This document shows positions 1-10,111 of a stretch of 19,200 bases of DNA, piece after piece; the stretch's first letter is position 1; every line of letters starts with the position of its first letter. Source of the DNA: Pseudomonadota bacterium (GTDB lineage: Bacteria; Pseudomonadota; Gammaproteobacteria; Burkholderiales; Burkholderiaceae); the NCBI GenBank assembly GCA_029777935.1, contig JAKORH010000411.1, positions 1 to 19,200 of the forward strand, read 5' to 3'. The translations under genes were made by a program, and so were the position numbers. The notes below the pieces were generated by a model. That model saw only the letters and a list, made by a program, of their open reading frames with translations, was not told the DNA's origin and did no database searches.

Positions 1-259
1 CGTTACCCCACCAACTAGCTAATCGGACATCGGCCGCTCCAGTAGCGCGAGGTCTTTCGATCCCCCGCTTTCACCCGGAGGTCGTATGCGGTATTAATCC
101 GGCTTTCGCCGGGCTATCCCCCACTACAGGGCACGTTCCGATGCGTTACTCACCCGTTCGCCACTCGCCACCAGGGTTGCCCCCGTGCTGCCGTTCGACT
201 TGCATGTGTAAGGCATGCCGCCAGCGTTCAATCTGAGCCAGGATCAAACTCTTCAGTTC
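1..259 (-). rRNA. rrs: 16S ribosomal RNA, 5' part (runs off left edge)
   Basis: Read on the minus strand, this holds the universal 5' primer site AGAGTTTGATCCTGGCTCAG (rc of about 233-252), followed by the conserved text around the V1 and V2 loops ending near GATTAGCTAGTTGGTGGGGT at the window edge. The mature 5' end is placed at 259 by aligning GAACTGAAGAGTTTGATC with the start of E. coli 16S. The V2 helix text (GGGGGATAGCCCGGCGAAAG, then ATTAATACCGCATACGACCT) is typical of Burkholderiales and relatives. Only about 260 of roughly 1530 nt are present; the rest of the operon (spacer tRNAs, 23S, 5S) lies left of the window. Confidence 0.98.
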
Positions 260-504
260 AAATCCTTCGCACACGTAACCGTGTACGTTCGCTCACTCGC
301 GGAATTGCAGGGAAATCTCGAAAGACTTCCCATTGACTTCCGTGTGAGGCACAAGATGCATCGAGCCTTGCCACGACGTTCGGCGTGAGGCCGCGCGCCG
401 TGGTTGCACCGTCATCCGGCGCCCACACTTATCGGCTGTTTCGGTTGTTAAAGAGCGCGCTGCCCGCTCGGTTGTGCGCTGCGCACACCGGCAAACAGCG
501 AAGA
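260..504 (-). other. rRNA operon leader transcript
   Basis: This is the stretch between the predicted rrn transcription start (about 7 nt past the -10 box) and the mature 16S 5' end, with no protein gene in it. It carries a boxB-like hairpin and boxA (listed separately). The 260-440 part should contain the left strand of the RNase III processing stem for 16S. That cannot be verified because the partner strand lies beyond the 16S 3' end, outside the window. Nothing else is evident in it. Confidence 0.75.
445..487 (-). promoter_or_regulatory. rrn antitermination site (boxB-like hairpin plus boxA)
   Basis: On the minus strand GCGCTCTTTAACAA (rc of 445-458) matches the core of rrn boxA (TGCTCTTTAACA in E. 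coli). Transcribed just before it is a small perfect hairpin, TGTGCG at 473-478 pairing with CGCACA at 482-487 with a 3-nt loop, in the place of boxB. The boxB-then-boxA order in the leader is that of rrn operons, where NusB/NusE bind boxA RNA and protect the untranslated transcript from Rho. BoxA is confident; the boxB identity rests on position and structure only. Confidence 0.85.
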
Positions 505-510
505 GGGGAG

Positions 511-539
511 ATTATGAAGACGCAGAAAATGCGTGTCAA
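511..539 (-). promoter_or_regulatory. sigma-70 promoter of the rRNA operon
   Basis: Read on the minus strand, a perfect -35 TTGACA (rc of 534-539) and a -10 CATAAT (rc of 511-516) are separated by exactly 17 bp. The bases just after the -10 are C-rich (CTCCCC), a GC-rich discriminator like those that make rRNA promoters sensitive to ppGpp. The predicted start is near 504. No A-rich UP element is visible upstream. The site lies 69 bp past the stop of the enoyl-CoA hydratase gene, so the operon has its own promoter. A second rrn promoter was not seen. Confidence 0.9.
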
Positions 540-607
540 GTTGAGCGGCCGCCGGAACGCAGAGCGCCGCTTCCTGGCGCCGCAAGTCCTTGACCGCGAA
601 CGACCCG

Positions 608-1384
608 TCAGCGGTGTCTGAAGTTCGCCGCGCGCTTCTCGACGAACGCGGACATGCCTTCCTTCTGGTCCTCGGTCGAGAACAGCGAGTGGAACAGCCG
701 CCGTTCGAACAGCAGTCCCTCCGACAGCGGCGCCTCGTACGCGCGGTTGACGCATTCCTTGGCCATCATCACCGCCGGCAGCGAGAACCGGGCGATCGTC
801 GCGGCGGCGCCGAGCGCCTCGTCGAGCAGCTTTTCGTCGGGCACCACGCGCGACACGAGGCCGGCACGTTCGGCCTCCACAGCATCCATCATGCGTGCGG
901 TCAGCGCCAGATCCATCGCCTTGGCCTTGCCGACGGCGCGCGGCAGGCGCTGCGTGCCGCCGGCGCCGGGGATGATGCCGAGCTTGATCTCGGGCTGCCC
1001 GAAGCGCGCGCTTTCGGCCGCGATCACGATGTCGCACATCATCACGAGTTCGCAGCCGCCGCCGAGCGCATAGCCGGCCACCGCCGCGATCACCGGCTTG
1101 CGCACGCGCCGGATCGCCTCCCAGTTGCGCGTGATGTATTCGCTTTTGAAGACGTCCATGTACGACCACTCGCGCATCGCGCCGATATCGGCGCCGGCGG
1201 CGAAGGCCTTGGACGATCCCGTGATCACGATCGCGCCGATCGACTCGTCGGCGTCGAACGCGAGCAGCGCGCCGCCAAGTTCGTTCATCAGCGTGTCGTT
1301 CAGCGCGTTGAGCGCCTGGGGCCGGTTCAGCGTGATCAGCCCGACCCGCTCGCGGCGCTCGGCCAGAATGTTGTCGTACTTCAT
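608..1384 (-). CDS. enoyl-CoA hydratase (crotonase family)
   Basis: A 258-residue protein of the usual crotonase length. It should hydrate trans-2-enoyl-CoA to (3S)-3-hydroxyacyl-CoA in the cytosol, as in fatty acid beta-oxidation or aromatic-acid (paaF-like) breakdown. The oxyanion-hole segment is FAAGADI (61-67). The segment ALGGGCEL (106-113) carries the first catalytic glutamate E112, and [19 protein letters not shown] (129-147) carries the second, E132. Both acid residues of true hydratases are therefore present, which argues against an isomerase or hydrolase member. The ATG is preceded by GGGAAGGAAGC, a good ribosome site. It starts 15 bp after the stop of the upstream c-di-GMP gene, so the two may be co-transcribed. 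Chain-length preference cannot be told from sequence. Confidence 0.95.
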   Translation of the reverse strand: MKYDNILAERRERVGLITLNRPQALNALNDTLMNELGGALLAFDADESIGAIVITGSSKAFAAGADIGAMREWSYMDVFKSEYITRNWEAIRRVRKPVIAAVAGYALGGGCELVMMCDIVIAAESARFGQPEIKLGIIPGAGGTQRLPRAVGKAKAMDLALTARMMDAVEAERAGLVSRVVPDEKLLDEALGAAATIARFSLPAVMMAKECVNRAYEAPLSEGLLFERRLFHSLFSTEDQKEGMSAFVEKRAANFRHR

Positions 1385-1399
1385 GCTTCCTTCCCGCGA

Positions 1400-4300
1400 T
1401 CAGTGCGGCGCCACGTCGCCGGGACCGAACTCGATGTACTCGAGAATCGTCTGGGGCGGCAGCGCGCGTGAGTAATAGAAGCCCTGCGCGTATTCGCAGC
1501 CGATGTTGCGCAGGTACTCGACCTGTTCCGGCGTCTCGATGCCCTCGGCGACGACCTTCAGCCGGAAGTGCCGCGCCACCGCCAGCATCGCGTGCACGAT
1601 CGCGCAACTGTCGGCGTCGTTGGGCACGCCCTCGACGAACGACTGGTCGATCTTCAGCGCCTTGATCGGCATCCGCTTCAGGTACGCCAGCATCGAGTAG
1701 CCGGTGCCGAAGTCATCCAGCACGAGGCCGACGCCGAGCGTGGCCAGCTCGTTCAGCACGTCGTTGTTGACTTCGCTCTCGCGCACAAGCGTGCGCTCGG
1801 TGATCTCGAGGGTGATCATGTGCGGCTCGACGCCATGCTTGGCGAGCGCGCTGCGGACGATGATCGGCAGGCTCGCCGAGCCCATCTCGCGCCCGGCAAC
1901 GTTGATCGAGATCGGAATGTCGAAGCTCGGCTGCTTCTCGCGCCAGCGCACGATCTGCGCGCACACGTCGTTGATCAGCCAGCGCGTGATGCGCTCCGAC
2001 AGGCCGCTGACCTCCGCCACGCTGATGAAGCGGTCGGGCGTCAGCCGCCCGTAGGTCGGGTGCTGCCAGCGGATCAGCGCCTCCAGGCCGACCACGCGCC
2101 CCGTGTTCATCTGCACCTGCGGCTGGTACTCGAGCACGAACTGCGGCTGCTCCGACTGCAGCGCCTTCAGCATCTGGATGCCGAGCTGCACTTCGCGCGC
2201 TGCGGTCTCGTAGCGGATCGGGTTGAAGAAGCTGAACTGGTTGCGGCCGTCGCGCTTGGCCTGGTACATCGCCGCGTCCGCGTTCTTCAGCAGCGTGCTC
2301 ATCTCGCGCCCGTGCTCGGGGAAGAGCGCGATCCCGATCGATGCCGACACCTGCGTGTCGACGTTCGCCACCAGATCCGTACGGTGCAGCGACTGCGCGA
2401 CGCGCGCCGCCAGCAGCGCCACTTCCTGCCGGTGCTCGAAATCGTTCAGCACCACGACGAACTCGTCGCCGCCCAGCCGCGCCACCGTGCCGCGTTCGGC
2501 CACGATGTCGCGGATGATCTGCGCCGCCGACTTGATCAGCGCGTCGCCGACCAGATGGCCGAGCGTGTCGTTGACGTCCTTGAAGCGGTCCAGATCGATC
2601 AGCATCACCGCGATGCGCCGGCGCCGATTGGCCGCCGTCATGATCATGTCGCGCATCGTCTCGCGCAGCAGGTTGCGGTTCGGCAGCCCCGTCAGCGAGT
2701 CGTACCACGCCAGCTGCTCGATGCGCGTCTCCGCCTCCTGCCGCTGCGACGCCTCCAGCGCGAGCGCGATCAGCAGCGCCCCCGTGGTGACGAAGCTCAC
2801 CTCGTCCTCGTCCCAGCTGCGCGCTTCCGCGTTGCTCACCCGCAGCACGCCGTGCACGTCGCCATTGAGGAGCACCGGCGCATCGAGTGTCGCCTTGGTC
2901 CCGGCCCAGCGCGGATCGTCGGCCAGCGGCGCCAGCAGCAGCGACGTGCCGATGTCCGCGACCACGACCGGCTGGCGGTCGCGCAGATGCCCGAAGTAGT
3001 CCGTGACCACCGCGGCCGGAAACTCGGTGCCGACCCATTCGCGCAGGAAGCGGTCGTTGCGCGCGTCGAAGCAGGCCTCGCAGCGCAACGCCGGCGGCGC
3101 TGACTCGTGCACCCAGAAGCTTGCCGTGTTGGCGCGCAGCGTCTCGGCAATCACGCGCAGCGCGCGCGACAGCGAGTGCGCGAAATCGGCGCGCGTGTGA
3201 ATCGCCAGCTCGAGCAGACGCTCGCGGTACTCGAGCCGCCGCGCCTGCCGTCCCGCCTCGGCGCTGCGCGCCAGCGAGGCCGCAGTCACGTCGCGCGCCG
3301 TCAGCAGCAGTCCGCCGATGGTGGCATCCGACGTCAGGTTGCGCACCGAGACCCACAGCCGCCGCGAGGTGCCATCCGGGTGTGCAAAGCGCACCAGGCA
3401 GCTATGCGTGCGGCGCGCCGAGCCGTCGCGCAGCGCGGCATCGACCGCCTCGCGCAGCAGCGGCTGGTCATCGTCGACGACCAGCGCCACGCCGGACTTG
3501 CCGATGGTCGCGTCCGACTTGATGCCGAGCGACTTCTGGATCGCCGCCGACTGGTAGCGGATGACGCCGTCGCTGTCGAGCACCATCAGCGCATCCGCCG
3601 CGTGCTCCGCGAACGAGCGCAGGCGCCGCTCCAGCAGGCGCATGCGACGCTTGGTCTCGCGCGCCTCGGTCACGTCGCGCGCACACACGACGAACGCCTG
3701 CACCAGCGGATCGCGCAGCCGGTTGGTCAGCGTACCCAGCATCCAGCGGCCGCCCTGGCCCGACAGCCGCAGCCGCCACTCGAATCGCAGCGGGCCGGTG
3801 TCTTCGTGCGCCGCCATGCGCTCGACTGCGCGCGCGAACTCGGCCGCCGCGGTGTCATCGAGCAGATATTCGAAGGGGACGCCGATCGCGTCGCTCGGCG
3901 GAACGCCGGTGGCGGTCAGCGCCGCGGCGCTGATGGAAATCACGCGCCGGTCGGCGCCGATCAGGATGCCGATCTCGCCAGACGCCTGCGCGATCGCCGC
4001 CGCGCGCGCCAGTTCGCGCCGACGCGCCCGTTCGATCTCGCGCCGCTCGCCGATGTCCTTCAGCGTGACGGCCGCGACCGCTTCCTGCTCGAAGCGCAGC
4101 AGTTCCGCGTCGAACTGCACCGCGACGCGACGGCCGTCGGCCAGCGGCAGCTTGGCCGCGCCGGTAGCGCGGCCGTCGCGCTCGAGCGCTTCCCAGAAGC
4201 GCAGCCAGCGCCGCGTCACGTCGCGATAGCGCGCAAACGCCAGCACCTCCGCCAGATGGCGTCCGATCACGATGTCGACCGGCTTGCCGATCAGCGCAGC

Positions 4301-4432
4301 CGCCGCCGCGTTGGCAGTCAGGATCTGCGCCGAGGTGTTGAAGCAGATCGCCGGCAATGCGAGGTGGTCGAACGCCGCCTGCTTCAGCGATGACTCGACA
4401 GCCGACTGCCGGAGCGGAATGACAGTGGACAC
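1400..4432 (-). CDS. PAS-PAS-PAS-GAF-GGDEF-EAL cyclic-di-GMP signalling protein
   Basis: A 1010-residue soluble sensor with both c-di-GMP synthesis and breakdown modules. Three PAS-like segments lie at about 15-130, 145-260 and 270-390, each ending in a typical DI/DVT stretch. A GAF-like domain follows at about 405-560, then GGDEF (570-735) and EAL (745-1005). The GGDEF signature is intact at 654-658, within RLGGDEF. In the EAL domain E784 (EAL), N843, E876, D906-D907 (DDFGTGYS), K927, E963 and Q983 are all present, so phosphodiesterase activity is likely. The RxxD inhibitory site normally five residues before GGDEF is missing (AERG instead). No membrane segment is seen. I chose GTG at 4432, because AGGAG lies 10 nt upstream and the PAS domain begins soon after; the open frame beyond it is antisense to acuI. 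Net activity and ligand are unknown. Confidence 0.93.
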   Translation of the reverse strand: MSTVIPLRQSAVESSLKQAAFDHLALPAICFNTSAQILTANAAAAALIGKPVDIVIGRHLAEVLAFARYRDVTRRWLRFWEALERDGRATGAAKLPLADGRRVAVQFDAELLRFEQEAVAAVTLKDIGERREIERARRRELARAAAIAQASGEIGILIGADRRVISISAAALTATGVPPSDAIGVPFEYLLDDTAAAEFARAVERMAAHEDTGPLRFEWRLRLSGQGGRWMLGTLTNRLRDPLVQAFVVCARDVTEARETKRRMRLLERRLRSFAEHAADALMVLDSDGVIRYQSAAIQKSLGIKSDATIGKSGVALVVDDDQPLLREAVDAALRDGSARRTHSCLVRFAHPDGTSRRLWVSVRNLTSDATIGGLLLTARDVTAASLARSAEAGRQARRLEYRERLLELAIHTRADFAHSLSRALRVIAETLRANTASFWVHESAPPALRCEACFDARNDRFLREWVGTEFPAAVVTDYFGHLRDRQPVVVADIGTSLLLAPLADDPRWAGTKATLDAPVLLNGDVHGVLRVSNAEARSWDEDEVSFVTTGALLIALALEASQRQEAETRIEQLAWYDSLTGLPNRNLLRETMRDMIMTAANRRRRIAVMLIDLDRFKDVNDTLGHLVGDALIKSAAQIIRDIVAERGTVARLGGDEFVVVLNDFEHRQEVALLAARVAQSLHRTDLVANVDTQVSASIGIALFPEHGREMSTLLKNADAAMYQAKRDGRNQFSFFNPIRYETAAREVQLGIQMLKALQSEQPQFVLEYQPQVQMNTGRVVGLEALIRWQHPTYGRLTPDRFISVAEVSGLSERITRWLINDVCAQIVRWREKQPSFDIPISINVAGREMGSASLPIIVRSALAKHGVEPHMITLEITERTLVRESEVNNDVLNELATLGVGLVLDDFGTGYSMLAYLKRMPIKALKIDQSFVEGVPNDADSCAIVHAMLAVARHFRLKVVAEGIETPEQVEYLRNIGCEYAQGFYYSRALPPQTILEYIEFGPGDVAPH

Positions 4433-4576
4433 GCGATGCGGTCTCCTGTGCCGGCGGCGCGGTCCCGGTATCGGCGCGCGCCTGACGGCGTCGGCCGCGA
4501 TTGTGCCACCAATGGTATGGCAACGGCCGTCGCCTCGATCCGTGGCTACACTGACTTCCTCTGGACGGAGGCTCGC
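4433..4576. promoter_or_regulatory. divergent intergenic region between the GGDEF-EAL gene and acuI
   Basis: These 144 bp separate two divergently transcribed genes and should carry both promoters. On the plus strand a -10-like TACACT lies at 4547-4552 without a convincing -35, and GGAGG (4567-4571) is the ribosome site of acuI. An imperfect dyad around 4501-4523 (TGCCA/TGGCA flanking CCA-A-TGG) could be a regulator site or chance. No consensus promoter is visible on either strand. Confidence 0.3.
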
Positions 4577-5572
4577 ATGTTCAAGGCCATCTTGCTGACG
4601 AAGGACGACGACCGGTTCAGCGCCGAAGTGCGCGACGTGGCCGACGACGCTCTCGACGCCGCCACGGCCGGCGCCGACGTGACGCTCGCGGTCGAATACT
4701 CGACCGTCAACTACAAGGACGCGCTGGCGCTGACCAACAAGTCGCCCGTCGTTCGCAAGTGGCCGATGGTGCCGGGCATCGACGCGGCCGGGACCGTGAC
4801 CGCGAGCAGTCATCCGCAGTGGAAGCCGGGCGACCGCGCGATCCTGAACGGCTGGGGCGTGGGCGAGACACATTGGGGCGGGCTGGCTCAGAAGGCGAGG
4901 CTGAAGGGCGACTGGCTGGTCGCGCTGCCCGGCGGGCTGAGCCCGCGGCAGGCGATGGCGATCGGCACGGCGGGCTACACCGCGATGCTGTGCTGCCTCG
5001 CGCTCGAGGAACAGGGGATCACGAAATCGAGCGGCGATGTGCTCGTCACCGGCGCCACCGGCGGCGTCGGTTCGATCGCGCTGGCGATCCTGTCGCGCTG
5101 GGGCTGGCGCACGGTGGCGGCGACCGGCAAGCGCGCCGAGGAAGGCTATCTGAGGTCGCTCGGCGCGGCCGAAGTCATCGACCGCGCGGAGTTGTCCTCG
5201 CCCGGCAAGCCGCTGCAGAAGGAGCGCTGGGCCGCCGTGGTCGACGCGGTCGGCTCGCACACGCTCGCCAACGCGTGCGCGCAGACGCGCTACGGCGGCG
5301 TCGTGGCTGCCTGCGGGCTGGCGCAGGGGATGGACTTTCCCGCCACGGTTGCGCCCTTCATCCTGCGCGGCGTGCGGCTGATCGGAATCGACTCCGTCAT
5401 GTGTCCGATGCCGCGCCGGAAGGCCGCGTGGCAGCGCCTCGCCGGTGACCTGGATCGCGGCAAGCTCGACGCGATCACGCGCGAGGTCGGACTGGCGGCG
5501 AGCTTCGACGTCGCGCGCGACATCCTCGCGGGCAAGGGGCGCGGGCGCGTCGTGATCGATGTCAACGCGTGA
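4577..5572 (+). CDS. acuI: acryloyl-CoA reductase (NADPH), AcuI/YhdH-type MDR oxidoreductase
   Basis: A 331-residue zinc-free medium-chain dehydrogenase/reductase. Members of this subfamily reduce acryloyl-CoA to propanoyl-CoA with NADPH and so detoxify acrylate; E. coli YhdH is the best-known relative. Diagnostic stretches are STVNYKDALALT (42-53), PMVPGIDAAGTV (63-74) and GWGVGETHWGGLA (92-104), the last being characteristic of YhdH/AcuI. The NADPH-binding loop is GATGGVGS (159-166), and VDAVGSHTLA and YGGVVAACGLA follow in the expected order. Structural-zinc cysteines are absent, as is normal here. GGAGG sits 5 nt before the ATG. The TGA shares its last base with the ATG of the next gene (TGATG), suggesting coupled translation. 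No DMSP or propionate genes are nearby to fix the physiological role. Confidence 0.9.
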   Translation: MFKAILLTKDDDRFSAEVRDVADDALDAATAGADVTLAVEYSTVNYKDALALTNKSPVVRKWPMVPGIDAAGTVTASSHPQWKPGDRAILNGWGVGETHWGGLAQKARLKGDWLVALPGGLSPRQAMAIGTAGYTAMLCCLALEEQGITKSSGDVLVTGATGGVGSIALAILSRWGWRTVAATGKRAEEGYLRSLGAAEVIDRAELSSPGKPLQKERWAAVVDAVGSHTLANACAQTRYGGVVAACGLAQGMDFPATVAPFILRGVRLIGIDSVMCPMPRRKAAWQRLAGDLDRGKLDAITREVGLAASFDVARDILAGKGRGRVVIDVNA

Positions 5573-6354
5573 TGCCGCGCTTCGCCGTCTCCCGGCGCCG
5601 GCTACTGGTCGGCGGCGCCTTCGTCGCCGCGGCGCCTGCGCTGGCGCAGCCGAGCGCGCCGAAGCTCGCGGCGCTGTCGATGATCGGACAGCGGATGACC
5701 ATCGTGACCTATGCGCCGTCGGTGGGCTCGAGCATCGACCGCAGCGAACGCCAGACGATCGAACTCGACGGCGAGCTCGACCGCGCAGCGCTGGGCGCGA
5801 TCGACGCCGCGGTGCGCCGCGCTCGGCCCGACGTCGCGCTGATACCGCTCGCGCGCCCGCGAACGAAACCGGGCGCCCCGCCGCAAGGCGACGACCGCCC
5901 CGACGAGCCGGCGCTCGCGCGCGAAGTCGCGGCGATGCTGCGCGATGAGGGCGTGCGCCATCTGCTGCTGGTCACGCCGCATCGGGCAGCGGCCTCGATC
6001 GAGGTCGGCGGCTCGCGGATCTCTGGCGGCAGCACGCGGCTCGAGGGCGTGGGCTTCTACGTCGATCCCGTGTTCCGGCGGCGCTGGGAAGACAGCGCCG
6101 GCAATGCCGAGGGCTTGTTCGCTCCCTACGCGTACCTGCGCATCGCGTTGATCGATCTCGAGCGGAACAGCGCGATCGCTGAAAGCGTGGTGACCGCGTC
6201 CGACGCAGTGCTGCCGTCGGCCGGTGATCCCGCCGGCAATCCATGGAACTCGATGTCCTCGGCGCAGAAGATGGAGCGTCTCGTACGCCTCGTTCTCGCC
6301 GAGATCGAGCGCGCGACGCCGCAGGTCCTGGCGGCGTTGCGGCCGGCGCGCTGA
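5572..6354 (+). CDS. Tat-exported protein of unknown function
   Basis: A 260-residue protein that I do not recognise. It begins with a twin-arginine type signal: R8-R9-R10 in VSRRRLLVGG, then a short hydrophobic stretch and APALAQ, with likely cleavage after A25 or Q26. The mature part is soluble, with no membrane segments and no cysteines. Visible landmarks are a predicted beta-strand stretch HLLLVTPHR in the middle and a GVGFYVDP segment followed by an aromatic/arginine-rich run. The C-terminal third contains LRIALIDLERN, which reads like a strand near an active or binding face, but this is not evidence of function. The ATG overlaps the acuI stop by one base; a GTG directly before it would add one residue. 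Tat export implies cytoplasmic folding, shared with the Mo-hydroxylase subunit downstream. Confidence 0.75.
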   Translation: MPRFAVSRRRLLVGGAFVAAAPALAQPSAPKLAALSMIGQRMTIVTYAPSVGSSIDRSERQTIELDGELDRAALGAIDAAVRRARPDVALIPLARPRTKPGAPPQGDDRPDEPALAREVAAMLRDEGVRHLLLVTPHRAAASIEVGGSRISGGSTRLEGVGFYVDPVFRRRWEDSAGNAEGLFAPYAYLRIALIDLERNSAIAESVVTASDAVLPSAGDPAGNPWNSMSSAQKMERLVRLVLAEIERATPQVLAALRPAR

Positions 6355-6481
6355 CGCGAGCCGACGACCGATCCCCCAATGCGCGGCATGCGGCCACGCG
6401 CACGGCCCTGCTAACGTTTCGCCCCGGCGTCTATGGCGCGAGCGACGGGCGCAGGATTCAATCAGCGATCTGGGGCACTGG

Positions 6482-6940
6482 ATGATTCAACTGAACGTCA
6501 ACGGCCGCGCCGTCAGCGTCGACGCGGAGCCCGGCACGCCGCTGCTGTGGGCGCTGCGCGACCACCTGGGACTGACCGGAACCAAGTTCGGCTGCGGCAT
6601 GGCGCTGTGCGGCGCGTGCACCGTGCACGTGAACGGCGCACCCACGCGTTCGTGCGCGACGCCGGTCTCGGCGGTGGCCGGCACGCAGATCACGACGATC
6701 GAGGCGATCGACTCCGATCGCGTCGGCCGCGCAGTGCAGGACGCGTGGGTGCGCAATGATGTCGTGCAATGCGGCTACTGCCAGTCGGGCCAGATCATGA
6801 CCGCCACCGCGCTGCTGAAGAACAAGCGGAATCCCACGGACAAGGACATCGACGAGGCGATGGCCGGCATCGCCTGCCGCTGCGGCACGTACGCGCGAAT
6901 CCGCGCCGCCATCAAGGACGCCGCCAAGGCGATCGGCTAG
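6482..6940 (+). CDS. 2Fe-2S subunit of an IorA-like molybdenum hydroxylase
   Basis: A 152-residue small subunit of the xanthine oxidase family, typical of isoquinoline 1-oxidoreductase IorA and related aldehyde oxidoreductases. It carries electrons from the molybdenum centre through two 2Fe-2S clusters. The N-terminal plant-ferredoxin-like cluster is held by C38, C43, C46 and C58 (FGCGMALCGACTVHVNG, then SCATP). The C-terminal helical-bundle cluster is held by C97, C100, C132 and C134 (CGYCQSG and CRCGTYARIR). All eight ligands are present. It has no signal of its own and is presumably carried across the membrane by the Tat signal of the large subunit, whose gene starts 9 bp downstream. The ATG at 6482 fits the family N-terminus; the ribosome site is weak. 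The substrate cannot be read from this subunit. Confidence 0.95.
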   Translation: MIQLNVNGRAVSVDAEPGTPLLWALRDHLGLTGTKFGCGMALCGACTVHVNGAPTRSCATPVSAVAGTQITTIEAIDSDRVGRAVQDAWVRNDVVQCGYCQSGQIMTATALLKNKRNPTDKDIDEAMAGIACRCGTYARIRAAIKDAAKAIG

Positions 6941-6949
6941 GAGCGTGCG

Positions 6950-9199
<2,250 letters not shown>

Positions 9200-9243
9200 G
9201 ACGGAATCACGCATCGCTCGCATCAACCCCAGGGAGAAGACAC

Positions 9244-10098
9244 ATGACAGGTCGCATCACCCGTATCGCCGCCGCGGCAGCGCTGCTGCTGGTCGCGGCT
9301 GCCGTGACTGCACAACCGAAGTCGCGCGCCGACTGCGAGCGCGACTACAAGCCGCACGTTGGACAGACCGGCAAGGACGTGATCTGGGTGCCGACGCCGG
9401 ACGACCTCGTCACACGCATGCTGAACATGGCGCACACCACGCCGCAGGATTACGTGGTCGATCTGGGCGCCGGCGACGGCAAGATCGCGATCGCTGCCGC
9501 CAAGCAGTTCGGCGCCCAGTCGCTGGGCATCGAGTACAACCCCGACATGGTCAAGCTCGCCAACTGCATGGTCCAGGTCGAGGGGGTGGCCGGCAAGACG
9601 AAGATCATCCAGGGCGACGTGTTCAAGGAGGACTTCTCGAAGGCCACGGTCGTCACGATGTACCTGCTGCCGGAGCTGAACCTGCGGCTGCGGCCGACCA
9701 TCCTGAAGATGAAGCCCGGCACGCGCGTCGTGTCGCACCAGTTCACGATGGGCGACTGGGACGCCGACGAGTCCGCCGACATCGAGTACCGCTCCGCCTA
9801 CCTGTGGATCGTGCCGGCGCAGGTCGCGGGCACGTGGAGCTTCCGCGACGCCGGCGGCGCGCAGTTCAGCGTGGCGCTGAGCCAGAAGTACCAGAAGCTG
9901 AGCGGCGACGCGACGATGGGCGCCAACAGCAATCCGATCGTCGGCGCCACGCTGCGCGGCGACGAGATCAGGTTCGCGTTCAACGACGACAAGGGCGCCA
10001 CCCGCACGCTGGCCGGCAAGGTGAACGGCAACGAGATCACCGGCACGCTGAAGACCGCCGGCGGCGGCGAAGTCAAGGTGACGGGGACGCGCAAGTAG
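9244..10098 (+). CDS. exported FAM173-like SAM-dependent methyltransferase
   Basis: A 284-residue protein with a Sec-type signal peptide (hydrophobic 8-22, likely cleavage after VTA at 23) in front of a class I methyltransferase fold. SAM motif I is VVDLGAGDGK (71-80), the acidic ribose-binding end of strand 2 is IEYNP (96-100), and MYLLPELN (139-146) occupies motif IV. The order VPTP, LGAGDG, EYNP, YLLP, RVVSHQF resembles the FAM173/ATPSc-KMT protein lysine methyltransferase family. Residues about 195-284 form an added glycine-rich, probably beta-sheet domain of unknown role. C31 and C108 could form a disulfide. AGGGAG lies 8 nt before the ATG, and the gene begins 44 bp after the Mo-hydroxylase. 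The oddity is a SAM enzyme with an export signal; the hydrophobic segment might instead act as a membrane anchor. Confidence 0.85.
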   Translation: MTGRITRIAAAAALLLVAAAVTAQPKSRADCERDYKPHVGQTGKDVIWVPTPDDLVTRMLNMAHTTPQDYVVDLGAGDGKIAIAAAKQFGAQSLGIEYNPDMVKLANCMVQVEGVAGKTKIIQGDVFKEDFSKATVVTMYLLPELNLRLRPTILKMKPGTRVVSHQFTMGDWDADESADIEYRSAYLWIVPAQVAGTWSFRDAGGAQFSVALSQKYQKLSGDATMGANSNPIVGATLRGDEIRFAFNDDKGATRTLAGKVNGNEITGTLKTAGGGEVKVTGTRK

Positions 10099-10111
10099 CG
10101 CACGGTTCGTC

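Noticed and set aside
514..621. A small plus-strand frame (35 residues) with GAGGGGAG before its ATG
   Set aside because: The ATG and the purine run are the complement of the rrn -10 box and discriminator on the minus strand; the protein is arginine-rich and resembles nothing.
1568..3103. 511-residue open frame opposite the GGDEF-EAL gene
   Set aside because: High-GC shadow frame with histidine/arginine/aspartate-rich composition; the minus-strand frame carries all domain signatures.
4433..5260. Upstream extension of the GGDEF-EAL reading frame to a 1286-residue protein
   Set aside because: The added residues are antisense to acuI and read as arginine/alanine-rich low-complexity text; GTG at 4432 has a ribosome site and leads into the first PAS domain.
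6355..6481. Search for a promoter or riboswitch before the iorA-like gene
   Set aside because: No paired -35/-10 boxes or conserved riboswitch core seen in these 127 bp.
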